Assembly (NCBI GenBank): GCA_905478185.1
Contig: CAJQHO010000032.1
Span: 1 to 54,007, forward strand
Source of the DNA: an uncultured Flavobacteriales bacterium
GTDB taxonomy: Bacteria > Bacteroidota > Bacteroidia > Flavobacteriales > BACL11
Direction of reading: 5' to 3'
DNA: 54,007 bases
In this document: positions 21,740-31,275 of the stretch, in pieces
How the letters are laid out: each line of letters begins with the position of its first letter
Position numbering within the stretch: the first letter of the stretch is position 1
The notes under the pieces: generated by a model
The model's database searches: none
What the model was told of the DNA's origin: nothing
The model's input: only the letters and a program-made list of their open reading frames with translations
Program-made: the position numbers and the translations under genes

Positions 21740-22877
21740 ATGACAACATTATTACTATTAAGATATTTTTTAAAAAACAAGTTGAGTATAAAAATTGCTC
21801 AACAGTGCAAATACCTTTTCCTAGTCCTAATAGCTATGCTTGTATCCTTTAGTGCAGCCCCACAAGTAACTGCTGATTTTACGACAAATACAGCAACATC
21901 AGGATGTGGCTCGCCAGTAGTAGAGTTTGAGGATTTATCTACTGGTAGCCCAACATCATGGTTATGGGATTTTGGAAATGGTAATACTACTAATCTTAAA
22001 CATCCTGTTGCGATATTCTCAACTCCTGGAGTTTATGACATTGTTTAAAAGTTACAGATGGTGTTACTACAAATATTAAGACAATGGCTTCATATGTAAA
22101 AGTATATGATGAACCAACTGCTGATTTGCATGCTAACAATTTAACAGTTGGATGTATGCCTTTAATGATAATTCATCTTCCAGCTCTCCAATTGCAACTT
22201 GGCAATGGGATTTTGGTGATTGAGGGTCAAGTAATATTCAAAACCCAAATTACAACTATGAAACTGATGGATTGTTTTCTGTGTCACTTTCAATTGTGGA
22301 TGCAAATGGTTGCCAAAGTTTTACGACTGAATTTGATTTAATTAAGGTAAATAAAGTCCCAATTGCTGATTTTGAGGCTGATATTACATATTCATGTAGC
22401 TCCTCAGAAACTATAAATTTTACAAATAATAGTCTTAACGGTTCTGTTTATTTATGGGATTTTGATAATGGCATGACTTCATCTTTAGAGAATCCTGTTA
22501 TTGAATTTAATAATATAGGTAATTACAATGTATTTTTGACTGCTGTTTCTGAGTTTGGATGTGAAGATGAAATGATTAAGCAAGTGTATATTCATCCAGA
22601 ATACACAATATTTGTTCCTTCTGCATTTACTCCTGATTGAGATGGTATAAATGATATATTTACAGCTAAAGGAAATGCTGTAGAGAGCTTTGAAATGCAA
22701 GTATATGATAGGTGGGGAGGTATTGTTTTTGTATCTAACTCAATTGACTATGGTTGGGATGGTAAGAATGTAAGTGGAGATTGGGCTAATAATGGGTTTT
22801 ACCTTTACCAAATTGCTACTTTCGATAGAAATGGAAGACTTTGGGTTTATAATGAAGAACTAAACCTTATGAGGTAA
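21740..22877 (+). pseudogene. PKD-domain surface protein with gliding-motility C-terminal domain; broken by two frameshifts and two in-frame UGA codons
   Basis: Frames 2->1->0 join into one protein: ...PGVYDIV/LKVTDGVTTN..., ...GCMPL/NDNSSSSSPIATWQWDFGD*GSSN..., FVPSAFTPD*DGINDIFTAKGNAVESFEMQVYDRWGG...YLYQI. UGA codons at 22221-22223 and 22638-22640. Confidence 0.85.
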
Positions 22878-22915
22878 TTTTAATTACTTAAATTAGCCGA
22901 CTCAAAACTTTAACT

Positions 22916-24457
22916 ATGAAGTGGCAAGCCGGCTTTTTTATTTTTATACTTCTTATCACCTCTTGTGGTAAAGGAATTGATGATTCCGATAAAAAGATTT
23001 TTAAGTATAATGAGTCAGCAGGAGTCAATACTTTAGATCCTGTCTTTGCTAAGGATCAAGCTGCAATTTGGGCAACAAATCAATTGTTTAATGGTTTGGT
23101 TCAGTTAGATGATGATTTGAATGTAAAGCCCTCTATTGCAAAAACATGGAGTGTTTCAAATAATGCTCTAATTTATACTTTTAATTTAAGGAATGATGTT
23201 CTTTTTCATAATGGAAGAAAGGTAATTGCAAAGGATTTTGAGTATTCATTTTCCAGACTTTTAGATAAAGATTTAGCAGCTCCTGGAGCTTGGGTTTTGA
23301 ATAATGTTGCATCATTCTCTGCTTTAAACGATACTACTTTTAATGTTGAATTAAAGACTCCTTTGCCAGCATTTCTATCCTTATTGAGTATGCAATATTG
23401 CTCAGTTGTTCCTAAAGAAGTAGTTGAGAATGGAAATTTTAACAAACATCCAGTAGGAACAGGTCCTTTTAAATTCCAAATATGGAAAGATGGCGTTAAA
23501 CTAGTTTTTAGAAAGAACCCTTCTTACTTTGAAAAAGAAGGAGAGGAGCAATTGCCCTATCTGGATGCAGTAGCTATTACATTTATACAAGATAAGCAAT
23601 CAGCATTCTTGCAATTTATTCAAGGTAATTTAGATTTTATATCAGGAATTGATGCTTCTTACAAAGATGAAATACTTACTCAAACTGGAGAATTGCAAAC
23701 TAAGTATAAGGATATTGTTAATTTACAATCTCAGCCGTATTTAAATACAGAATACTTAGGTTTTTTGATGGATAATAATCCTTTACCATTAGAGATTAGG
23801 AAAGCTATTAATTATGGTTTTGATAGGGTAAAAATGCTTAAATACTTAAGGAATAATATTGGCACTCCTGCAATCAATGGATTTGTACCTATGGGTTTAC
23901 CTTCCTTTAATACAAATGTAATTGGCTATAATTACAATCCTGAAAAAGCAAAAGAGTTGATTTCGGATAGTAATTTTGATACTAAACAAGAAATTGTACT
24001 TTCTACTACATCTTCTTATCTGGATTTATGCGAGTACATTCAAAATAGCTTGCAAGAAATTGGTTTGAATATTAGGGTTGAGGTTAATCCACCATCTACT
24101 CATAGGCAAATGGTTGCTACTTCCAAACTTAACTTTTACAGGGGTAGTTGGATTGCTGATTATCCTGATGCAGAAAATTATCTTTCTCTATTTTATAGTA
24201 AGAACTTTTGCCCTAGCGGACCAAACTATACGCACTTTGATAGTTCTGAGTTTGATGATTTGTATGAAAAATCATTATCAGAAACAGTTGTAACAAAAAG
24301 ATATGCTCTTTATAGAGAAATGGATAGTTTACTTATTCAAAATGCAGTTATTGTGCCTTTGTATTATGATAGAGTATTGCGTTTTACTCAAAATAATATT
24401 AGTGGCTTTGACAGCAATGCTATGAATTTACTAGATTTAAAAAGAGTTCGAAAATAA
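22916..24457 (+). CDS. ABC-type peptide/oligopeptide solute-binding lipoprotein (DppA/OppA, SBP family 5)
   Basis: 513 aa; lipobox-like LLITSC; LDPVFAKDQAAIWATNQLFNGLVQLDD, HPVGTGPFKF, WIADYPDAENYLSLFYS. Confidence 0.92.
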   Translation: MKWQAGFFIFILLITSCGKGIDDSDKKIFKYNESAGVNTLDPVFAKDQAAIWATNQLFNGLVQLDDDLNVKPSIAKTWSVSNNALIYTFNLRNDVLFHNGRKVIAKDFEYSFSRLLDKDLAAPGAWVLNNVASFSALNDTTFNVELKTPLPAFLSLLSMQYCSVVPKEVVENGNFNKHPVGTGPFKFQIWKDGVKLVFRKNPSYFEKEGEEQLPYLDAVAITFIQDKQSAFLQFIQGNLDFISGIDASYKDEILTQTGELQTKYKDIVNLQSQPYLNTEYLGFLMDNNPLPLEIRKAINYGFDRVKMLKYLRNNIGTPAINGFVPMGLPSFNTNVIGYNYNPEKAKELISDSNFDTKQEIVLSTTSSYLDLCEYIQNSLQEIGLNIRVEVNPPSTHRQMVATSKLNFYRGSWIADYPDAENYLSLFYSKNFCPSGPNYTHFDSSEFDDLYEKSLSETVVTKRYALYREMDSLLIQNAVIVPLYYDRVLRFTQNNISGFDSNAMNLLDLKRVRK

Positions 24458-24467
24458 TAGTTTATTT

Positions 24468-24475
24468 TATCTTTG
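24468..24475 (+). promoter_or_regulatory. -7 box TATCTTTG with no CDS nearby
   Basis: Exact TAnnTTTG match about 320 nt upstream of the next plausible start. Confidence 0.35.
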
Positions 24476-24717
24476 CGAAAGAATGTAAAACAATCTATTT
24501 ATTAATTTTTGTTTAGATAGCTACATTTTGTTCCAAAATTTACTAAGAAATGTTTAATAACACAATTACAGACCATTTTTTTTCTTGAAATATTGAGAAA
24601 ATCACTAAACACAACAATTATTATATTTAACTGTCTGTTTTAAAGCTTGTAGTATAAGTTTACCTGAAGTTTTAGTGTACTAAGGGTTTTACGTACGAGA
24701 TTGTATATTTTTTTCTT

Positions 24718-24725
24718 TATTTTTG
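24718..24725 (+). promoter_or_regulatory. -7 box TATTTTTG upstream of the OMP gene
   Basis: Exact TAnnTTTG match, about 66 nt before the ATG at 24792. Confidence 0.4.
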
Positions 24726-24791
24726 CATTGTAAAAAAATAAAGGGGAAGCCGAAAACCATTTTAGAGTAGGCATTATTAAAATATTTAATT

Positions 24792-25297
24792 ATGAAAAAA
24801 ATTTTTACAATTTTATGTGCGGGGCTGATACAATTGGCTTGTCTGCACAAACAGAAGCAGGCAATACGATAATTGGAACTTCTTCAAACTTGTCGTACAC
24901 TTCAACAAGTGTGGCAGATTGTGATGACTGTGATGCAGTAAACAATATGGCTCTTTCATTATCTTATGGTTATTTTGTTATTGATAATCTTGCTTTAAGT
25001 GCAGGGTTAAACTTAACAAGTATGTCACAAGGTGATGTTAGTATTTCAACGACTACTATTGGAGTAAATGGTAAATACTATATGAGTGGAATGTTTGCTC
25101 AAGCAGGTTGGGCTACAACTGCTGTAAAAGACGTAGATGTATCTATGAGTACAATTTCACTTGGTGCGGGTTATGCACATATGTTATCTGACAATATTTC
25201 TTTAGAGCCAATGCTTATGTACCTGATGAATTCAGCAGATGGAGAATCTGTATCTAGTACTTTCGGAGTGAGAATTGGTTTAGGTTGCTACTTTTAA
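24792..25297 (+). pseudogene. Small outer-membrane beta-barrel protein; signal peptide and mature part are in different frames
   Basis: MKKIFTILCAG is encoded from 24792 in frame 0; TIGLSAQTEAGN...GVRIGLGCYF follows in frame 2. One extra base in the G run at 24821-24824 restores the fusion. Barrel-like alternating strands and aromatic C-terminus. Confidence 0.7.
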
Positions 25298-25321
25298 TCA
25301 AGCCTAAAAATTTATATATAG

Positions 25322-25344
25322 AAAGCCACCCAATGGGTGGCTTT
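25322..25344 (+). terminator. Intrinsic terminator
   Basis: aaagccaccc-aat-gggtggcttt followed by a T-run. Confidence 0.88.
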
Positions 25345-25434
25345 TTTTATGTTTAAAACCTAAATAAAAATTAATGTAAACTAATATGCTATTTTTATAC
25401 TTTTGTATTTAACATAAAATAATCTTTGCACGAA

Positions 25435-27858
25435 ATGAAAATATCTTATAACTGGATAAAAAATTACTTAAATCTTAATCTTCCTGCATATGAGGTTGCT
25501 ACTCTATTAACTGATACTGGTCTTGAAGTTGAGGGAATAAAGGTTGTAGAAAGTATTAAAGGGGGTCTAAAAGGAGTAGTAATTGGTGAAGTACTTACAA
25601 AGATACAACACCCAAATGCTGATAGACTAAGCCTTACAACTGTTAATATTGGAGAAGATGAGCCATTACAAATAGTTTGTGGAGCTCCTAATGTTGCTGT
25701 TGGGCAAAAAGTGCCTGTAGCTACAGTGGGTACTTGGCTTTATGATGACGATAATAAATTTAAGATTAAAAAAGGAAAAATAAGAGAAGAGGAATCAGTA
25801 GGCATGATTTGCGGAGAAGATGAATTAGGTCTTGGAGAAGATACTGATGGTATTATGGTATTAGATATTAAAGCAAAGGTAGGTATGCCTGCTAGTGAAT
25901 ATTTCAAATTAGAATCTGATATAGTTTTTGAGATTGGACTAACTCCAAATCGTTCGGATGCTATGGGGCATATAGGTGTTGCTCGTGATTTACTTACCGT
26001 TTTAAATCATAGAGGTAGTAAATTAGAAATGTGCAGACCAACTGTAGATAAGTTTAAAGTTGCAAATACTTCTAAATCTATTGCTGTTGAAGTAAAAGAT
26101 AATGAGCTTTGCCCAAGGTACTCTGGAGTGAGTATTAGTGGAGTTATAGTTGCTGATTCTCCTGATTGGATTCAGAATAAATTAAAAGCAATTGGCATAA
26201 CCCCAATAAATAATATAGTAGATATTACAAACTATGTTTTGCATGAAACTGGACAGCCTTTACATGCTTTTGATATTGCAAAAATTGAGGGCAAAAAAGT
26301 AGTTGTTGCTCCTGTAAAGGATAAAACTAAGTTCACTACTTTAGATGATGTAGAAAGAGAACTTTCATCTGATGATTTGATGATTTCTAACGCTAGTAGT
26401 CCAATGTGTATTGCTGGCGTATTTGGTGGTGCTGATTCTGGTGTTTCTAATACAACAACTGATGTGTTCCTTGAGTCAGCTTACTTTAATCCGGTTAGTG
26501 TTCGTAAAACAGCTAAAAGACATACATTAAGCACTGATGCTTCTTTTAGGTATGAAAGAGGTTGTGATCCTAATATTACTGTTTATGCTCTTAAGCGTGC
26601 TGCACTTTTAATCACAGAGATTTGTGGCGGGGAAATTGCTTCAGAAATCACTGATGTTTATCCAACTAAAATAGAACATTTTGCTGTGGAATTAACCTAT
26701 GCAAAAATGGATAGTTTAATTGGTGAAGTTATTGATAGAGAAGTAGTGAAAGCTATTCTTACAGATTTAGAAATTGAGATTACAAATACTACTGATGAGT
26801 GGCTTTCTTTATTAGTTCCTCCTTTCCGTGCTGATGTGCAAAGAGAGGTAGATGTTATTGAGGAGATTCTGAGAATTTATGGATTTAATACTGTAGCAAT
26901 TCCTCCTAAATTAAATACTACTATTTCATATTCTGATGGAGTTAATCCTGAAAAATTAAGAAATACTATTTCTGATTTGTTATCTAGCACTGGTTTTAAT
27001 GAGGCTATGAATAACTCCTTAACTAAAGCAGAATATACTGCTCTTATTCCTGAAATTGATCCAGCACTTAATGTTGAGATTTTAAATCCTCTTTCACTAG
27101 ATTTAAATGTAATGCGTCAATCCTTAATGTTTACTGGACTAGAAAATATTGCTTACAATCAAAACAGAAGAAATGCTGATATTAAGTTTTATGAGTTTGG
27201 AAAAACTTATCATAAGATGGAGGAGGGGTATAAAGAAAATCAGCATTTACAACTTTTAGTTAGTGGTAAGGTTTTAGCTGAAAACTGGAATACAACTTCT
27301 GATAAAGCTGATTATTATTTTATTAAAGAAAAAGTAGAGCATATTCTTGCTCGATTGGGAGTGACAAAGTTAAAGTCTGAACCTATATCAACTCATGGTT
27401 TTTCTGATGGTTTGATGTATAAGTTTAAAAAGAAAAGATTAGTTTGCTTTGGTAAACTTGACAAGAAATTATGCAAAGTATTTGGTGTAAAATCGGATGT
27501 ATATGCTGCTGATTTTAATTGGGATTTAGTATTAGAAATTGGAGGATATACAAAAATAAAATACAAGGAAGTTTCAAAATTTCCTGAAGTAAGAAGAGAT
27601 TTATCACTATTAGTTGATAAATCAGTTTCATTTGATGAGCTGATGAAAATTGCAAAACAAGCAGATAATAAAATTTTAAAGTCTGTTAACTTGTTTGATG
27701 TTTATGAAGGAGATAAACTACCTGAGGGTAAAAAGTCTTATGCTTTATCATTCACTATGGCTGATGAAACTAAAACTTTAACTGATAAATATATAGATAA
27801 GGTGATGGAAAAATTACAAAAGTCTTTAGCTGACAAGGCGGGAGCAGAGCTAAGATAA
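25435..27858 (+). CDS. pheT: Phenylalanyl-tRNA synthetase beta subunit
   Basis: About 807 aa from ATG at 25435; MKISYNWIKNYL, EAM domain VVIGEVLTKIQHPNADRLSLTTV, GLTPNRSDAMGHIGVARDL, FDX-ACB C-terminus. Confidence 0.97.
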   Translation: MKISYNWIKNYLNLNLPAYEVATLLTDTGLEVEGIKVVESIKGGLKGVVIGEVLTKIQHPNADRLSLTTVNIGEDEPLQIVCGAPNVAVGQKVPVATVGTWLYDDDNKFKIKKGKIREEESVGMICGEDELGLGEDTDGIMVLDIKAKVGMPASEYFKLESDIVFEIGLTPNRSDAMGHIGVARDLLTVLNHRGSKLEMCRPTVDKFKVANTSKSIAVEVKDNELCPRYSGVSISGVIVADSPDWIQNKLKAIGITPINNIVDITNYVLHETGQPLHAFDIAKIEGKKVVVAPVKDKTKFTTLDDVERELSSDDLMISNASSPMCIAGVFGGADSGVSNTTTDVFLESAYFNPVSVRKTAKRHTLSTDASFRYERGCDPNITVYALKRAALLITEICGGEIASEITDVYPTKIEHFAVELTYAKMDSLIGEVIDREVVKAILTDLEIEITNTTDEWLSLLVPPFRADVQREVDVIEEILRIYGFNTVAIPPKLNTTISYSDGVNPEKLRNTISDLLSSTGFNEAMNNSLTKAEYTALIPEIDPALNVEILNPLSLDLNVMRQSLMFTGLENIAYNQNRRNADIKFYEFGKTYHKMEEGYKENQHLQLLVSGKVLAENWNTTSDKADYYFIKEKVEHILARLGVTKLKSEPISTHGFSDGLMYKFKKKRLVCFGKLDKKLCKVFGVKSDVYAADFNWDLVLEIGGYTKIKYKEVSKFPEVRRDLSLLVDKSVSFDELMKIAKQADNKILKSVNLFDVYEGDKLPEGKKSYALSFTMADETKTLTDKYIDKVMEKLQKSLADKAGAELR

Positions 27859-27859
27859 A

Positions 27860-28540
27860 ATGATAGATCATTTTGTAATACAGCCACTAAGTTCTATTTG
27901 GTGGATTGGTATTCTATCTTCTGTTTTATTTATTTTCTTGTCCATTCGTTTGCTTAAAAATAAGTCAGCAATTGTAAAGTCAAATTTTGCAAGAGGATTG
28001 AGTGTAGCTTTTATTCTTACATATATAATTTCGAATACAATAGCGATTTATAATGGTTGGTGGAACTTGCAGGATAACCTTCCCTTACATCTTTGTAGAA
28101 TTTCCTTTTTTATAAGTATGGTAGTTTTATTAACTAGAAAGCAATGGATGTACGAGTGGGTGTTGTTTTTAGCTATTCCATCAGGAATTCATTCTATGCT
28201 TACTCCAGAAATGACAAAAGGCATAAGCACTTGGTTTTATTTTGATTATTATTTTGTTCATGCAGGATTAATCTTAGTTCCTCTTTACTTAACTATAGTT
28301 ATGGGAATGAAATCTAGGGCAGATGCTTGGTGGAAAACTATTTTGCGTTTGCAGATTCCTGTTGCAATTATATTGCCACTTAATTTTTTATTAGAGTCAA
28401 ATTATATTTACTTAAGACACAAACCCTTGGTTGATAATCCTTTTTTAATAGGTGAGTGGCCAATTTACATAGTGTTCTTGGAGCTCATCATGTTGGTTCA
28501 TGTATTTGTAATCCATAAATTAGCACCTAAACATATTTAA
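27860..28540 (+). CDS. TIGR02206/YwaF-like integral membrane protein
   Basis: 226 aa; NLPLHLCRISFFISM, multiple TM helices. Confidence 0.75.
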   Translation: MIDHFVIQPLSSIWWIGILSSVLFIFLSIRLLKNKSAIVKSNFARGLSVAFILTYIISNTIAIYNGWWNLQDNLPLHLCRISFFISMVVLLTRKQWMYEWVLFLAIPSGIHSMLTPEMTKGISTWFYFDYYFVHAGLILVPLYLTIVMGMKSRADAWWKTILRLQIPVAIILPLNFLLESNYIYLRHKPLVDNPFLIGEWPIYIVFLELIMLVHVFVIHKLAPKHI

Positions 28541-28541
28541 G

Positions 28542-30581
28542 ATGAATAAAATACTTTTACTATTGCTTACAGTTCCTTTTATTGCTTTTACACAAAGTAG
28601 TATGAATATGAATTTACTTGGGACTTATGAATATCCAACTACTAATGGAAATGACATTTGGGGATGGGTAGATGCAAGTGAGAACGAATTTGCAATTGTA
28701 GGGCTTAGAGATGGAGTTTCTTGTGTGAATGTTACAAATCCTACAGCTCCTGTTGAGGAGTTTTTTATTCCAGATATTTATTCTATTTGGAGGGATATTA
28801 AAACTTTTGGAAACTATGCTTATGTTACAACTGAATCGGATGCAGGTTTGTTGATTATTGACTTAACTGATATGACAGGTAATACCTTTTGGCATGTAAA
28901 GGATTTTATAAATCCAACAACTGGGTTGAGCTTGCATTGGGAATCAGCCCATGATTTGTTTATTGATGAAAATGGTATTTGTTATATTTTTGGAGCAGGA
29001 AACCCTGCAGGTTGGCCACAAGTTCCAACAGGAGCAATCTTTTTGGATGTAGCCACAAATCCTACTAGCCCAACTCATTTAGGGCAATGGAACGAGCAAT
29101 ACATACATGATGGAATGGCTAGAGGAGACACTATGTATGTGGGTTGTATTTATGATGGCTCTGTACATATTGTTGATGTTAGTGATAAAGCAAATCCATC
29201 TACTTTAGGTTCAGCTTATACTCCTGATTTGTTTACACATAATGCTTGGGTAAGTGATGATGGAAACTATGTATTTACTACTGATGAAAAACCTGATGGA
29301 TATTTAGGAGCCTTTGATATTTCTGATATAAATAATATACAAGAAGTAGATAGAATACAATCAAACCCTGGATTGAATACGATACCTCATAATACTTTTG
29401 TAGATGGTAATTTTTTAATTACATCTTACTATTGTGATGGAACAACTGTGCATGATATTACGCATCCGAATTACATGATAGAAGTAGCTTATTATGATTC
29501 TTATATTGGTACAGGTCCTTCTTATAATGGCTGTTGGGGAACTTATCCTTATTTGCCTTCTGGGAATATTATTTCTTCTGACATCAACAGTAGCACAACA
29601 GGGCAAGGTAGATTGTTAATTTATGGCAGAGCATTTCAGCAAGCATGTTATTTGCAAGGAACAATTACTGACTGTGCTACTAACCAAGCTATTTCTAATG
29701 GTAATATTGAAATATTAAATACTAATACTACAGAAACTTCTAATTTAATAGGATCTTATCAAACTGCAGTGGTTGATTCTGCTTTGTATCAGATTGTATA
29801 TTCTGCAAGTGGTTATGAAAATGACACTATTATTGCAATACTTGATAATGGTGTGATGCTTACACAAGATATTGCACTCAGCACTCCTTGTGCTATTCCA
29901 ATAAATAATTTGAATATCTCTATTTGTATTGGAGACAGTTTTGTAGTTGGAAACAACACTTATACGAGTGCTGGAAATTATACTGATGTAATTATTGATG
30001 TTTGTAATTGTGATAGTGTAGTAAATACAACTCTTACTGTTAATCCAGTTTATTCATATAGTCAGAATATTGATATTTGCCAAGGAAATGTATTTGTTGT
30101 TGGTCAATCTGTTTATAATACAAGTGGAGCTTATTATGATACTTTAAGTAGCTCAACTATGTGTGATAGTGTAATTGTAACTTATTTGAATGTTGCTGAG
30201 CTGGTTGGAATTATGAGTGGAAACTTACCTTACTTAACTGTAGTGGCTAATGGAGGAACTCAACCCTATACTTATATGGTAACTGGGCCTAACGGATTTA
30301 ATCAGCAGATTAATTCTGTTGTTGGAACACAGAATGTAGCACCAACCTATAATGGACAGTATCAATTTATTGCAACTGATGCTAATGGATGTGAATCTAT
30401 CCCAGTATTTTTTGAAGTTTCTTTTCCTTTAAGTGTTGATGATTTTCATAAAAATAGGGAAGTGGTAAAAATAACTGATTTATTGGGTAGAGAGGTTAAT
30501 GTTGATGAGGTGGTAGATAAAACTACTTTGCTTTATATTTATAGTGACGGAACAGTAGAAAAGAAGATTGTTATTGAATAA
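28542..30581 (+). CDS. Choice-of-anchor-B / LVIVD-repeat secreted protein with T9SS type A-like C-terminus
   Basis: 679 aa; signal peptide; WGWVDASENEFAIVGLRDGVSCVNVTNP, SIWRDIKTFGNYAYVTTE; C-terminus VVKITDLLGREVN...LYIYSDGTVEKKIVIE. Confidence 0.85.
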   Translation: MNKILLLLLTVPFIAFTQSSMNMNLLGTYEYPTTNGNDIWGWVDASENEFAIVGLRDGVSCVNVTNPTAPVEEFFIPDIYSIWRDIKTFGNYAYVTTESDAGLLIIDLTDMTGNTFWHVKDFINPTTGLSLHWESAHDLFIDENGICYIFGAGNPAGWPQVPTGAIFLDVATNPTSPTHLGQWNEQYIHDGMARGDTMYVGCIYDGSVHIVDVSDKANPSTLGSAYTPDLFTHNAWVSDDGNYVFTTDEKPDGYLGAFDISDINNIQEVDRIQSNPGLNTIPHNTFVDGNFLITSYYCDGTTVHDITHPNYMIEVAYYDSYIGTGPSYNGCWGTYPYLPSGNIISSDINSSTTGQGRLLIYGRAFQQACYLQGTITDCATNQAISNGNIEILNTNTTETSNLIGSYQTAVVDSALYQIVYSASGYENDTIIAILDNGVMLTQDIALSTPCAIPINNLNISICIGDSFVVGNNTYTSAGNYTDVIIDVCNCDSVVNTTLTVNPVYSYSQNIDICQGNVFVVGQSVYNTSGAYYDTLSSSTMCDSVIVTYLNVAELVGIMSGNLPYLTVVANGGTQPYTYMVTGPNGFNQQINSVVGTQNVAPTYNGQYQFIATDANGCESIPVFFEVSFPLSVDDFHKNREVVKITDLLGREVNVDEVVDKTTLLYIYSDGTVEKKIVIE

Positions 30582-31265
30582 CTATTCCGCCAAAATAGAT
30601 TCTCCATTTAGGTTAGTGGTAAGTACATCACTCATATAATCAAAGAAAGGGCGAACTGCTTTAAAGGAGTTAATTACAGTAGTATGAAAATCTTTGGATA
30701 ACACTTCCTTGTCTGTAAACTTACGCAATACAATAAAATCCTTTTTCCTAATTAAATCAATATTAGGGTGGTTTTTATCAAAACCTGTTGGCGCTACCTT
30801 AAGTGAATTTCTAGTGTGAAAACCCTCAAATAGTTTTGTAAATTTTTTATCAGAGAGAATTTTTTCAATATAGGATCTATCTAGTTCAAACTCCTTTCTA
30901 ATTCTGAATAAATCTTCTTTATTGGGTTGCCAAAAGCCTGCGGCTAAAAAACTTCCCCCTGGAGTGATTTCTAAATGATAACCACCTCTTAATGCTTCAG
31001 TTGCTCTTTTATAGCTGCAACTTCTGTAGGTTTTGTAAGGAGTTTTATCTTTCGAAAAACGAATGTCTCTGTAGATTCTATAGGCTTTCATTCCTACTAT
31101 GTTATCTATTGCGGATAAGGCCTCATTTATAGCAGTGAAGAACTCTTTTATCTGCTCTTCTTCTTTAAGATAGTAGTCTTTGTTATCTGCAAACCATTCT
31201 CTAGTATTATTTTCCTTAAGGTCGTTTAGGAATTTAAAAATGGAAGGGTTTACGATTGCAGACAT
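30582..31265 (-). CDS. DUF2461 (TIGR02453) family protein
   Basis: 227 aa; FLNDLKENNTREWFADNKDYY, YRDIRFSKDKTPYKTYRS. Confidence 0.88.
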   Translation of the reverse strand: MSAIVNPSIFKFLNDLKENNTREWFADNKDYYLKEEEQIKEFFTAINEALSAIDNIVGMKAYRIYRDIRFSKDKTPYKTYRSCSYKRATEALRGGYHLEITPGGSFLAAGFWQPNKEDLFRIRKEFELDRSYIEKILSDKKFTKLFEGFHTRNSLKVAPTGFDKNHPNIDLIRKKDFIVLRKFTDKEVLSKDFHTTVINSFKAVRPFFDYMSDVLTTNLNGESILAE

Positions 31266-31275
31266 TTTATTTTTT

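Noticed and set aside
22221-22640. Genetic-code reassignment UGA = Gly, suggested by two UGA codons at glycine positions
   Set aside because: The same gene also carries two frameshifts, and none of the roughly 40 intact genes contains an in-frame UGA, which would be expected if UGA were a sense codon. Pseudogene decay is simpler.
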